Shown here piece after piece: positions 51,477 through 59,678 of a stretch of 60,127 bases of DNA; position 1 is the stretch's first letter; every line of letters begins with the position of its first letter. The translations under genes were made by a program, and so were the position numbers. The notes under the pieces were generated by a model. It ran no database searches and was not told the origin of the DNA. It saw only the letters and a list, made by a program, of their open reading frames with translations. This stretch comes from an uncultured Acidobacteriota bacterium (GTDB taxonomy: Bacteria; Acidobacteriota; Vicinamibacteria; Marinacidobacterales; SMYC01): the NCBI GenBank assembly GCA_947259165.1, contig CAMYKY010000028.1, forward strand, positions 1 to 60,127. Direction: 5' to 3'.

Positions 51477-52994
51477 TCAGTTGATGGTCAAGCTTGTCGT
51501 CCTGACCTCATCCTCGGTGAAGGCGGTTCGGACGTACGGGAGGTTTTCTACGACTCTCGCGATATCGGCGAGGTTGAGCCCCAGTTGTCGCATTCGTTTT
51601 TCGTCGACGAAGAGTTGATTGTTGGCAGTATCGAGAAACTCAAAGAAAAGTCGACTCTCTTTGGAATCGAGCTCACCGTGGAGCGTCGCGACCATTTCGC
51701 GGATGAAGCGGCGTTCGTGGCCGGTCCCCTCCGGTTCGGACGGCATGCCGTGATCTGCGGTCACCGCGACGACATACCCGTCAGAGCCGGCGGCGGCATC
51801 AAGTGCGTCCAGCGTTCGTCCGAGTGCGCCGTCCACAGCTCCGAGAACTTCCTTGATCTCCTCCGATTCAGGGCCGAAGTTGTGGCCGACATAGTCCGGT
51901 GATTTGAAGTTCACCATGACGAGATCGGCGACACCATCTTTGCCCACGTTCTCGTGCTCGATCATCGACACCAAAGCATCCGTTTGAAAGTCAGGCAGCA
52001 GCGGCGTCATCACGAAGACGCGGCCGTTGTCGATGTCGAGGTCCCGCCAACGCGACCCGGCCTCTTCCCACACCGTTCTCGCGCTCGCGCTGTCCAAGTA
52101 TTCGGGCAGTAAGAAACAATCCGGGTTCGTCACCCAGCCTTCGTCGCGATAGTCGAACATCGCCATGATGGGTGCACGTCCGTTCGGCATACACGCACCG
52201 TGTCCCGCGAGGCTCACCGTGGCTCGCGGCGTGGTCCCTTGCGCGATGATGACCGCATCGCCGTCGAAGTGCAGATTCCAAAGGTCGGCAAGCCCGAGCA
52301 CCATCACGTTTTTCGGCGACAGGCCTTCGAACAGCGTGGCGCTGCGGCCGCGCGCTCGATCGTAGAAGCCATTGCCCGCGACCCCATGCAGGCGTGGGTC
52401 GGCGCCGGTGCCGATCGTCGTATGGCCGGCGCTGGTCACCGTCGGCACGTAGTCGATCCACGTGTTGTCGAAATCCGCTCCTTCTCGGCGCATGCGCGTC
52501 AGTGTGGGCATGACGCCGGCGTAGCGCTGGAGATAGTCGGCTCGCATCCCGTCGAGCACGATGACGACGGCGACCTTCGGTGGCGCGTCGTGGTCGCGAA
52601 AGATGAAATCGAGCGTCTGTCCGGACATCGTCGCCGCCGGGGGCACACCGCCAAGTGACAGAAGCGTCGTAGCGATATCTTGCTGACGCGCCCTTTCGCT
52701 GCGATTCCCGGGAGCGACGAAGCCCTGCCCATAGAAGATCAACGGGATATGCCGGTCGTATTCCCACGGACTCCCGTGCATGAAGCGGTAGAAGCCCATC
52801 GGTTTGCTGAGAAAAACCTCACCCGGCTCGGGGACAAAAAGTATCTGGCCGCTGCGTCCGGGGTAGTAGCCTCGCGCAACGAGCTCGAGGAGCTCGCCAC
52901 GCTCGTCTTGGGCAGGGGGCGCCGCATTTGGAGCGGCGGCGCAACCTCCCAAAAGGCCAATGAGGCAAGACAGAACAATGGAACCGTTACGCAT
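51477..52994 (-). CDS. Alkaline phosphatase-superfamily phosphodiesterase lipoprotein
   Basis: This 505-residue protein has a lipoprotein signal (MRNGSIVLSCLIGLLGGC, Cys18). The type I phosphodiesterase/nucleotide pyrophosphatase domain (PF01663) shows metal Asp in VVIVLDGMRADYL, nucleophile Thr in VPTVTSAGHTTIGTG, and later VMVNFKSPDYVGHNFGPES and TADHGMPSE. Preceding residues 50-120 look like the C-terminal end of another phosphatase-superfamily unit. The ATG overlaps the preceding small gene by 8 bp. The substrate is unknown. Confidence 0.88.
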   Translation of the reverse strand: MRNGSIVLSCLIGLLGGCAAAPNAAPPAQDERGELLELVARGYYPGRSGQILFVPEPGEVFLSKPMGFYRFMHGSPWEYDRHIPLIFYGQGFVAPGNRSERARQQDIATTLLSLGGVPPAATMSGQTLDFIFRDHDAPPKVAVVIVLDGMRADYLQRYAGVMPTLTRMRREGADFDNTWIDYVPTVTSAGHTTIGTGADPRLHGVAGNGFYDRARGRSATLFEGLSPKNVMVLGLADLWNLHFDGDAVIIAQGTTPRATVSLAGHGACMPNGRAPIMAMFDYRDEGWVTNPDCFLLPEYLDSASARTVWEEAGSRWRDLDIDNGRVFVMTPLLPDFQTDALVSMIEHENVGKDGVADLVMVNFKSPDYVGHNFGPESEEIKEVLGAVDGALGRTLDALDAAAGSDGYVVAVTADHGMPSEPEGTGHERRFIREMVATLHGELDSKESRLFFEFLDTANNQLFVDEKRMRQLGLNLADIARVVENLPYVRTAFTEDEVRTTSLTIN

Positions 52995-53292
52995 ACTGCT
53001 TGCCGAGCTCGTCCAAACCCGCCTTCGCCAGGTCTTCCGGCGTCATGCATGGATGAAAATCCACGCTCGCTTCGAAGGCCAAAAACAGGTGCTCCGCGAT
53101 CTTAGGGATCGAAGATGCGTCGGGCAAATCAACGATCATCGTGCCGCCCCGTTTTCCGTTGCGCGCTGCAAAGTACATGGCTTCGGGCTTGATCGCCTCC
53201 ATCACTTTTTGGATCACTTGTCCTGCGGTCCCGTTCTTGACCATGGTATTGAACGGCTCGAGGGGGAATTCCATTTCGACTATCATACGCAT
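52987..53292 (-). CDS. Small conserved-looking protein, ferredoxin-like fold suspected
   Basis: This 101-residue protein starts at ATG 53292 behind a strong AGGAGGT. It opens with MIVEMEFPLEPFNTMVKNG. The alternating pattern (PEAMYFAARNGKRGGTMIVDLPDASSIPKIAEHLF) suggests an alpha/beta dimeric-barrel or ferredoxin-like domain. I cannot assign a family with confidence. It overlaps the phosphodiesterase start by 8 bp and follows a MaoC-type gene, so it is probably in the same operon. Confidence 0.7.
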   Translation of the reverse strand: MRMIVEMEFPLEPFNTMVKNGTAGQVIQKVMEAIKPEAMYFAARNGKRGGTMIVDLPDASSIPKIAEHLFLAFEASVDFHPCMTPEDLAKAGLDELGKQYA

Positions 53293-53303
53293 TGCAGCAC
53301 CTC

Positions 53304-53795
53304 CTATTGTGCTTGCGGCCGCGTGGGTACGTGGCCACGTTTATAGACCATGACAGTTCGTCTGAACTCGATCACGGTCGTCCCTTTTTGATTGAATCCG
53401 GTCGTCTTTACCGTCACGATCCCCACATTCGGTCGGGATTTCGACTCTCGCGTTTCGAGTACTTCGCTGCGCGAGTAAATCGTATCGCCCTCGAACACCG
53501 GGTTGGGCAAGCGCACTTCGTCCCAGCCGAGATTCGCCATCACGTTTTGAGAAACGTCGGTGACCGATTGCCCCGTCACCAGCGCCAGTGTGAACGTCGA
53601 ATCGACGAGCGGTTTGCGAAACTCGGTTTGCGAGGCGTAGTGGTGGTCGAAGTGGATCGGGTTCGTGTTTTGTGTCAACAGGGTGAACCAGCTGTTGTCG
53701 ACCGGCAACACCGTGCGACCGAGAGGATGCTCGTAGACATCTCCCACCTCGAAGTCCTCATAAACGCGGCCGGTCCAGCCTTTTTTGACGACCAT
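53304..53795 (-). CDS. MaoC-like hot-dog dehydratase
   Basis: This 163-residue protein starts at MVVKKGWTGRVYEDF with AGGAT three bases upstream. The longer frame would run into the dehydrogenase gene. The hydratase-2 pattern is present: NPIHFDHHYASQTEFRKPLVDSTFTLALVTGQSV, with catalytic Asp and His in the N-P-I-H-x-D segment. It resembles mesaconyl-CoA or enoyl-CoA hydratases of MaoC type. It follows an acyl-CoA dehydrogenase by 10 bp, fitting sequential dehydrogenation and hydration of a branched acyl-CoA. Confidence 0.88.
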   Translation of the reverse strand: MVVKKGWTGRVYEDFEVGDVYEHPLGRTVLPVDNSWFTLLTQNTNPIHFDHHYASQTEFRKPLVDSTFTLALVTGQSVTDVSQNVMANLGWDEVRLPNPVFEGDTIYSRSEVLETRESKSRPNVGIVTVKTTGFNQKGTTVIEFRRTVMVYKRGHVPTRPQAQ

Positions 53796-53805
53796 TCGAT
53801 CCTGC

Positions 53806-54969
53806 TCAATACGAGCGCGGCAGTCCGAGAACGCGCTCGGCGACATAAGTAAGTATCAAATTCGTCGAGATCGGCGCCACCTGGTACAGGCGGGTCTCGC
53901 GGAGCTTGCGTTCGATGTCGTACTCGGCAGCGAATCCGAACCCGCCGAGCGTCTGCACGGCTGCGTTTCCCGCTTCCCACGACGCATCGGCGGCCAATAG
54001 CTTCGCGATATTCGCGTCGGCGCCGCATGGCACGTCGTGGTCGAACGCGGTGGCAGCACGAAACCGAACGAGGTCGGCAGCCTCCGTATGGGCGTGAGCC
54101 CGAGCGAGAGGAAATTGAATTCCTTGATTCTGGCCGATGGGTCGGCCGAACACTTCCCGCTCCTTCGCGTAATCGCTCGAGCGGTCGAGAAAAAAACGGG
54201 CGTCTCCGATGCACTCTGCCGCAATGAGAATTCGCTCGGCATTCATGCCGTCGAGGATATAGCGAAAGCCTTGCCCCTCTTCCCCGATGAGGTTATCGGC
54301 TGGAACCTCCAGCTCATCGATGAACAGCTCGCACGAGTGGTGGTTCATCATCGTACGGATGGGCTTGATCGTGATGCCGTGACCGATAGCAGCGCGCAGA
54401 TCGACCAGAAGCACGGACAGCCCTTCGGTCTTCTTGGCGAGCTCGCCCGCCGGTGTCGTGCGCGCCAGCAATAGCATCAAATCGGAGTGCTCCGCGCGCG
54501 AAATCCAGACTTTCTGACCGTTCACGACGTAGCGATCGCCGTCGCGTCGAGCGAACGTCTGCAGCTGCGTCGTATCGGATCCCGTCGTAGGCTCGGTGAC
54601 CCCGAACGCTTGTAGCCGCAGCTCCCCGGCCGCGAGCGGAGGAAGAAATTTCTTTTTCTGCTCCGTCGAGCCGTGCCGGAGAAGGGTCCCCATGATGTAC
54701 ATCTGGGCGTGGCAGACCCCCGCATTCCCAGGTGAACGGTTGATCTCTTCGAGGATCAGGCTCGCTTCGACGAGCCCAACCCCGATCCCGCCGTACTCCT
54801 GCGGGATCAGCGCCGCGAGCCAGCCTCCGCGAGTGAGCGCCTCGATGAATTCCTGCGGGTAGCCCAGCTCCTGGTCGAGCTTTTGCCAGTACTCGCCCGG
54901 AAAATCACTCACGACCTCGCGAACGGCTCGGCGGATTTGCTCCTGCTCGTGACTCAGGCGAAAGTCCAT
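53806..54969 (-). CDS. Acyl-CoA dehydrogenase (isovaleryl-type base position)
   Basis: This 387-residue flavoprotein starts at MDFRLSHEQEQIRRAVREV. Motifs are QAFGVTEPTTGSDTTQLQT, RYVVNGQKVWISRAEHSD and VQTLGGFGFAAEYDIERKLRET. At the usual C-terminal catalytic site (YEGTxE in short-chain enzymes) it reads YQVAPISTNLI, without Glu. MNAERILIAAECIG supplies a Glu at the position used in isovaleryl-CoA dehydrogenase. It is probably a branched or unusual substrate enzyme, paired with the MaoC-like dehydratase downstream. Confidence 0.9.
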   Translation of the reverse strand: MDFRLSHEQEQIRRAVREVVSDFPGEYWQKLDQELGYPQEFIEALTRGGWLAALIPQEYGGIGVGLVEASLILEEINRSPGNAGVCHAQMYIMGTLLRHGSTEQKKKFLPPLAAGELRLQAFGVTEPTTGSDTTQLQTFARRDGDRYVVNGQKVWISRAEHSDLMLLLARTTPAGELAKKTEGLSVLLVDLRAAIGHGITIKPIRTMMNHHSCELFIDELEVPADNLIGEEGQGFRYILDGMNAERILIAAECIGDARFFLDRSSDYAKEREVFGRPIGQNQGIQFPLARAHAHTEAADLVRFRAATAFDHDVPCGADANIAKLLAADASWEAGNAAVQTLGGFGFAAEYDIERKLRETRLYQVAPISTNLILTYVAERVLGLPRSY

Positions 54970-55036
54970 TGACGGACGCGAATATAGCACGAGCCCGGGC
55001 GCACGGTGGGTGCCTGCCCACTCACCGGAGACGGCT

Positions 55037-56839
55037 TCAGGAAGGATTAGCCGACGCCAGCGGCAGCGTCAAGCGAACGACGAAGCCAGCGTCGTGGCCG
55101 TTGTAGCCCCTGACCGTGCCACCCATTGATTCCACGAGACCTTGCACGAGTGCAAGGCCGATACCGGTGCCTCGACTCCGGCGGGTCATCTCGGCTTCGG
55201 CGCGATAGAAAGGCTCGAAGACTCGTTTCAAGTGCACCTCGCTCACGCCAGGGCCATGATCCGTGACCGCGATCTCGAGTGCGTCGCCCTGCCGCCGCGC
55301 ACTCAAGAGAATCTCTCGACTGACGGCGCTCTTGGCATATTTGACGGCGTTGTCGATGAGATTGAAGAGCACTTGAAGCAGCGCGTCGCGATCGTAGATG
55401 GCTTCTGGTAGATCCGGCTCCACATCGAGACGGATCTCGAATCCTTCCTGTGCCGCATGTGGGGCCAGTATGTCCCGCGCCTCCTCGAGCACCGGTCGGA
55501 TGGGCCCCGCCACAGGATTCGTGGAGCGATCCCGACGCTCGAGATTCGACAGCTCCAGCACGTTGTTCACCAGTCGCGTGAGCCGTTCGGACTCACTGGT
55601 GATGACGCCGTAGTAGTGCTCTCGCTTCTGCTCGTCCCGAACCAACCCATCTCGCAACATCTCGCCGTACATACGGATGGCGGTGAGCGGCGTTTTGAGC
55701 TCATGCGAAACAGCCGAGACGAAGTTCTGCCGACGCTCGGCGAAAGCGACCCGCGCTTCGACCATGCGATAGATGCCGACCAGCCCCGCCGCTCCGGCGA
55801 CGAGGGTAAGGACCGACAAGAGGTACACGAAGCTCGTGGCGCCCGAGCCGGTGAGGGGCGGAAGCACGAGGAGGCTGGCCAAGCCATCAAACGGCTCGGC
55901 GAATTGGTGCCGGTAGGTGAAATCCGTTTGACGCAAAGTCCGGCTGCTCGGTGATTCGGGAAGGATCTCGAAACGAGTCGCAAGCTCGCTTCCAGCGACC
56001 ACCCGTCGAGCGAGCCAGTCGACGAGCTGATGGGTCTCGAGCAAGAGACCCTGACGATAGCTCAGCCCCCCCACGGTCGCGCTACGGGTGAGGACGAGGT
56101 AGTTGTCGTCGACGCGTTCACCGACAAACGAGTCGAGCACGATATCGACCGGCGCGTTTGCCTCGAGTCCGGCACCTTCGAACGCGACAACGAGTTCTTG
56201 GTGAGATTCCTCCAAATCCGCTTCGACATACGGACCGATATTGGTCGCAGCGCTCTGCGTTTGTTTGGAGAAACGATCCTGTCGCAAAGCGGCTCCCCGG
56301 TTGAGCTCCCGCAAGTAGTCTTCCGAGCGAGCCTCTTGTTGGTCAGAGTACGCAGGCGCGACCTCCTTGGTCTTAGACAGGGCGCGAGTCGTTCCCGGAT
56401 CCTGACTTCGCGTCGGAATTGCAGGCGCCTCGCTCGGGTCCCGGGCGGTGACGACACTTTGCAGTCGCGCGAAACTTGCGGGGTCGGCGTTTTCCTGCGG
56501 CGTCGTGACGGTGCCGTCCGGACTCACGAGAAAATGGCCGACGACGAACGGCTCCTGTGGTGGGTCCGCCAAGGGAGAGCGGACCCGAGCCACCGCGCCC
56601 CCGGCGTTCGACTCTGGGGCGTAGTAGGAGCGGTAGTGCTCGAAGGGACGATCCTCCTCGCGGCGGACGAGCGCACTGAGCTCGCGCTCCATCTCGTCGA
56701 AAACGCGTTCTGCCACGATCTGATGACGCAGGTCGCGCTCGCCGCGGATGCTTACGAGCGCTCGCCAGACGAGCAAGCCCAATGAGAGCAAGAGCACGAC
56801 GGCTAGAGCCACGAAGGTACGCCGCAAACGAGTCATCAT
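55037..56839 (-). CDS. Sensor histidine kinase with large extracytoplasmic domain
   Basis: This 600-residue protein has TM1 at residues 9-27, a periplasmic sensor of about 305 residues with no recognised domain, and TM2 at about 336-357. HisKA follows with His379 (SAVSHELKTPLTAIRMYGEM), and HATPase has QVLFNLIDNAVKYA, DHGPGVS and GTGIGLALVQGLVESMGGT. The start shares its A with the regulator's TGA (TGATG). There is no HAMP domain. It pairs with the OmpR-type regulator and faces the VWA-PspA operon, so envelope stress is a reasonable guess for the signal. Confidence 0.93.
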   Translation of the reverse strand: MMTRLRRTFVALAVVLLLSLGLLVWRALVSIRGERDLRHQIVAERVFDEMERELSALVRREEDRPFEHYRSYYAPESNAGGAVARVRSPLADPPQEPFVVGHFLVSPDGTVTTPQENADPASFARLQSVVTARDPSEAPAIPTRSQDPGTTRALSKTKEVAPAYSDQQEARSEDYLRELNRGAALRQDRFSKQTQSAATNIGPYVEADLEESHQELVVAFEGAGLEANAPVDIVLDSFVGERVDDNYLVLTRSATVGGLSYRQGLLLETHQLVDWLARRVVAGSELATRFEILPESPSSRTLRQTDFTYRHQFAEPFDGLASLLVLPPLTGSGATSFVYLLSVLTLVAGAAGLVGIYRMVEARVAFAERRQNFVSAVSHELKTPLTAIRMYGEMLRDGLVRDEQKREHYYGVITSESERLTRLVNNVLELSNLERRDRSTNPVAGPIRPVLEEARDILAPHAAQEGFEIRLDVEPDLPEAIYDRDALLQVLFNLIDNAVKYAKSAVSREILLSARRQGDALEIAVTDHGPGVSEVHLKRVFEPFYRAEAEMTRRSRGTGIGLALVQGLVESMGGTVRGYNGHDAGFVVRLTLPLASANPS

Positions 56840-57528
56840 CAGCCCACGTAGCGATAGCCTGCGCCCCGGATCGTCGTGATGAGCGTCGTGTCGGGGTCGA
56901 GCTTCTTCCGGAGCTTGGCGATGTGCATATCCACAGTTCTCGTCTCGACTTCGTCGGCCTTTGACATCTCCCAGACTTCCTTCAAGAGCATCCGCCGGCT
57001 CACGATCCGACCGCGCTCGCGAACGAACAAAGCGATGAGCGCGAGCTCGCGCGGAGTGAGCTCGCAGCTGTCGCCCCCTTTACTATTGCAGGTCGCAGTC
57101 AACGTCGCCGGATCCACCGTCCAAACACCAAAGGCAATGGACTTGCTCTGCCTGGCACTGGTTCGCCTGACGAGCGCCTCGACGCGTGCGGTGAGCTCGC
57201 GAATCGAGAACGGTTTGGTCACATAGTCATCGGCACCCGCGCGAAGCCCTTCGACGACGTCGTCCTCCGAACCCTTGGCGGTGAGCATGAGGATCGCGAC
57301 CGTTGACCCAGCGTCACGCGCTTGGCGGCAAACGTCGAAACCGTTCAAACCAGGGAGCATCACGTCGAGCAGCACCAGCTGAAAACCGCCGTTCAAAATG
57401 GCGTCGAGCCCGGCCTCACCGCTGTCGACGGCTTCGACCTCGTAGCCGTGGTACGTGAGCACATCGCTGAGTCCGTCCCGGATGCTCTGCTCATCCTCGA
57501 CGACTAGGACTCTAGTTTTTCGGGTCAT
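56839..57528 (-). CDS. OmpR/PhoB-family response regulator
   Basis: This 229-residue protein has a receiver with phospho-acceptor Asp55 (QLVLLDVMLPG), Thr83 (MLTAKG) and Lys105 (DYVTKPFS). The winged-helix output domain shows ELTPRELALIALFVRERGRIVSRRMLLKEVW and VDMHIAKLRKKLDPDTTLITTIRGAGYRYVG. It is co-translated with the kinase. The 166-bp divergent gap to the VWA gene contains an inverted repeat that could be its operator. Confidence 0.95.
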   Translation of the reverse strand: MTRKTRVLVVEDEQSIRDGLSDVLTYHGYEVEAVDSGEAGLDAILNGGFQLVLLDVMLPGLNGFDVCRQARDAGSTVAILMLTAKGSEDDVVEGLRAGADDYVTKPFSIRELTARVEALVRRTSARQSKSIAFGVWTVDPATLTATCNSKGGDSCELTPRELALIALFVRERGRIVSRRMLLKEVWEMSKADEVETRTVDMHIAKLRKKLDPDTTLITTIRGAGYRYVG

Positions 57529-57577
57529 ACCACCTTTTATTGTACCGACTCACGACCGATCCCTTTGTAAATCGAGC

Positions 57578-57604
57578 GTAAAACCCTGTACCTGTTCGTT
57601 TTAC
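57578..57604. promoter_or_regulatory. Inverted repeat GTAAAAC-N13-GTTTTAC, candidate operator
   Basis: Two perfect 7-bp half-sites (57578-57584 and 57598-57604) have centres 20 bp apart, two helical turns. They lie in the gap between the divergent response regulator (start 57528) and VWA gene (start 57695). The placement suits autoregulation plus control of the VWA operon. OmpR-type proteins more often bind direct repeats, so a different regulator is possible. Confidence 0.45.
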
Positions 57605-57694
57605 CGTGCTTTTGCAATAAAACAGCGTGAACCCGGGTACAACAGTAGACAGACCCCGACACGAGATAAAGACGCGAAACGAAAAGGAGATGCC

Positions 57695-59128
57695 ATGACG
57701 ACGAACACCCGAAACAAGAATCGACGCATTCCGAGTCTACTCACCGCCGGGCTCTTATTCACGACCCTGGCGGCGGGGTGGTTGTTGAACGGCCAGGCGG
57801 CGAGCGATGCCACCGCGCCCGGCTGGAGCCACGCAACGACTACCGGTCCCGTTTCCCTCCGGGTGCGGGCCGACCGCAACGCGGTGCTTACCGGCCAGGA
57901 CGGCCGCGTGCGCATGGAGCTCATTCTCGAGGCCGAAGAAAGAGCCACTCGTGAGGCTACGGTCCCGACCGATCTGCTGGTTGTGCTCGACACCTCGGGC
58001 TCGATGCAAGGCGACAAAATAGAGCACGGACTTGCCGCGATCGATGCTCTGATCGAGCAGCTCGGGGAGAGCGACCGATTTGCGCTGGTGACGTATTCCT
58101 ACGACGCTCAGCTCGCGCTCCCGATCGCGCCGATGAGCTGGGTAGCAAAGCAACGTTCGAAGAAGGTTCTGAACAGCATCGTTGCCGACGGCGGAACCAA
58201 TATGTCGCGCGGCCTCGAGCTCGCCTACGAGACGCTCCAAAGTTCACGCGACCACGCGCGCGCTTCACGCGTCATCCTCATTTCGGACGGATTGGCGAAT
58301 CACGGCGACTCCAGCGAACAAGGTCTGACGATGCGGGCTTCTCGATTCACCGAGCAAGAACAGGTCCTCTCCGCCGTCGGCGTGGGTCTCGATTTCAACG
58401 AATACGTGCTGAGCCGTCTCGCTGACGCCGGCACCGGTAACTACTACTATCTCGAAAGCTCGCGCGGACTTGCTCAGATTTTCGCGAAGGAGTTCTCCGC
58501 AACCCGGGACACCGTCGCCCGTGGCATCGCCGTCACCCTCGAGCATGGCAAGGATGTCCGAGTCGTCGATGTCGCCGGATACCCACTGGAGCACAACGAT
58601 GGCCGCGTCACCTTCCGTCCGGGTTCGCTGTTCTCCGGCCAGCAGCGCCGTGTTTGGGTTACCTATGAAGTCCCAACGACGGATGCGAGAGACTACGATC
58701 TCGGCAATGTCACCGCCAACTACAACGCGGGCGGCGAGTCTTACCAAGTGACGGTCCGCGACACCGCCACCATCGCCTGCGTCCAGGACGAGTCGACCTA
58801 TTTCGCCGGCGTCGACAAGGAGGCCTGGGAACAATCCGTCGTCGAAGAAGCCTATGGCGAGTTGCGAGAGTCCGTCGCCCTGGACGTCAAGGAAGGTCGG
58901 CGCGACGAAGCCAAAGCGAAGATCGAAGCCTATCGCACGAGGCAGCAATGGATGAACCAGAGCCTCGAGAGCGATGTCGTCGATCGCAATATCGGCGAAG
59001 TCACGAGGATGGAAGCGGAGTTGGACGAAGCTTTCCAGGGTGAGAACCAGGCCGACAAACAAAACCGCTTCAGCAAAACCACTCAGTCGGAAGCGCTGAC
59101 GACACGCCGTACCGGCAGCAAGAAATAG
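57695..59128 (+). CDS. Secreted/anchored VWA domain protein
   Basis: This 477-residue protein starts at MTTNTRNKNRRIPSLLTAG with AAGGAGA upstream. It has an N-terminal signal or anchor (residues 12-32). The VWA domain has an intact MIDAS (VVLDTSGSMQGDK, later GGTNMSRGLELAYE and ISDGLANHGDSS). A C-terminal beta-rich domain is followed by a charged helical region (EAKAKIEAYRTRQQW to the end). Such YfbK-like VWA proteins are unassigned. It leads an operon with a PspA-like protein and a membrane protein. Confidence 0.88.
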   Translation: MTTNTRNKNRRIPSLLTAGLLFTTLAAGWLLNGQAASDATAPGWSHATTTGPVSLRVRADRNAVLTGQDGRVRMELILEAEERATREATVPTDLLVVLDTSGSMQGDKIEHGLAAIDALIEQLGESDRFALVTYSYDAQLALPIAPMSWVAKQRSKKVLNSIVADGGTNMSRGLELAYETLQSSRDHARASRVILISDGLANHGDSSEQGLTMRASRFTEQEQVLSAVGVGLDFNEYVLSRLADAGTGNYYYLESSRGLAQIFAKEFSATRDTVARGIAVTLEHGKDVRVVDVAGYPLEHNDGRVTFRPGSLFSGQQRRVWVTYEVPTTDARDYDLGNVTANYNAGGESYQVTVRDTATIACVQDESTYFAGVDKEAWEQSVVEEAYGELRESVALDVKEGRRDEAKAKIEAYRTRQQWMNQSLESDVVDRNIGEVTRMEAELDEAFQGENQADKQNRFSKTTQSEALTTRRTGSKK

Positions 59129-59138
59129 GAGAATGACC

Positions 59139-59678
59139 ATGGGACTACTGACACGAATGACAACGTTGCTCAAGGCCGACGCTCACGGAGTCGTCGACAC
59201 GGTCGAAGATCGCTCTTTGCTCTTGAAACAACACCTGCGGGAAGCGGAGAGCGCGCTGGCCGGTAAACGTGCCCGGTTGGGCGCGCTCGGCGCCGAGGAG
59301 AGGGACAGCCGCGAGGCAGTGAAGCGCCTCACGGTGGAGATCAAGCGGTTGGAGGAGGACGTCACCTTGGCGCTCGACGGTGACAAGGAGGAGCTGGCCC
59401 GCTTCGCGCTCAGGAAGCTTCTGGCGTTGAGACGACGCGCAGAACAGCTGGACCAGCGCGGAAAACATCTTCGGGAACAACGCGAGGAGCTCGAAGAGCA
59501 GGTCGCACAACAAGAGGTCGAGCTCACCGAGCTCAGGACGAAAGTGAAGGGCTTTCTCGCTCGCGCGCGAGCTGGAGATGAGGACATTCGCTTCGTGGAG
59601 CCCGTCATCGCGGAGGAAGAGATCGAGATTGAGCTCCTGCGTCGTCGAAAAGAGCGCGACGCGAAGGAGGCGCCGTAA
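59139..59678 (+). CDS. PspA/IM30-like coiled-coil protein
   Basis: This 179-residue protein starts at MGLLTRMTTLLKADAHGVVD; AGGAG is seven bases upstream of this ATG and too close to the alternative ATG two codons earlier. The N-terminal amphipathic segment and long heptad-rich coiled coil (LREAESALAGKRARL, LEEQVAQQEVELTEL) match PspA/Vipp1, ESCRT-III-like membrane remodelling proteins. At about 180 residues it is shorter than E. coli PspA (222). It overlaps the next gene (TAATG). Confidence 0.85.
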   Translation: MGLLTRMTTLLKADAHGVVDTVEDRSLLLKQHLREAESALAGKRARLGALGAEERDSREAVKRLTVEIKRLEEDVTLALDGDKEELARFALRKLLALRRRAEQLDQRGKHLREQREELEEQVAQQEVELTELRTKVKGFLARARAGDEDIRFVEPVIAEEEIEIELLRRRKERDAKEAP

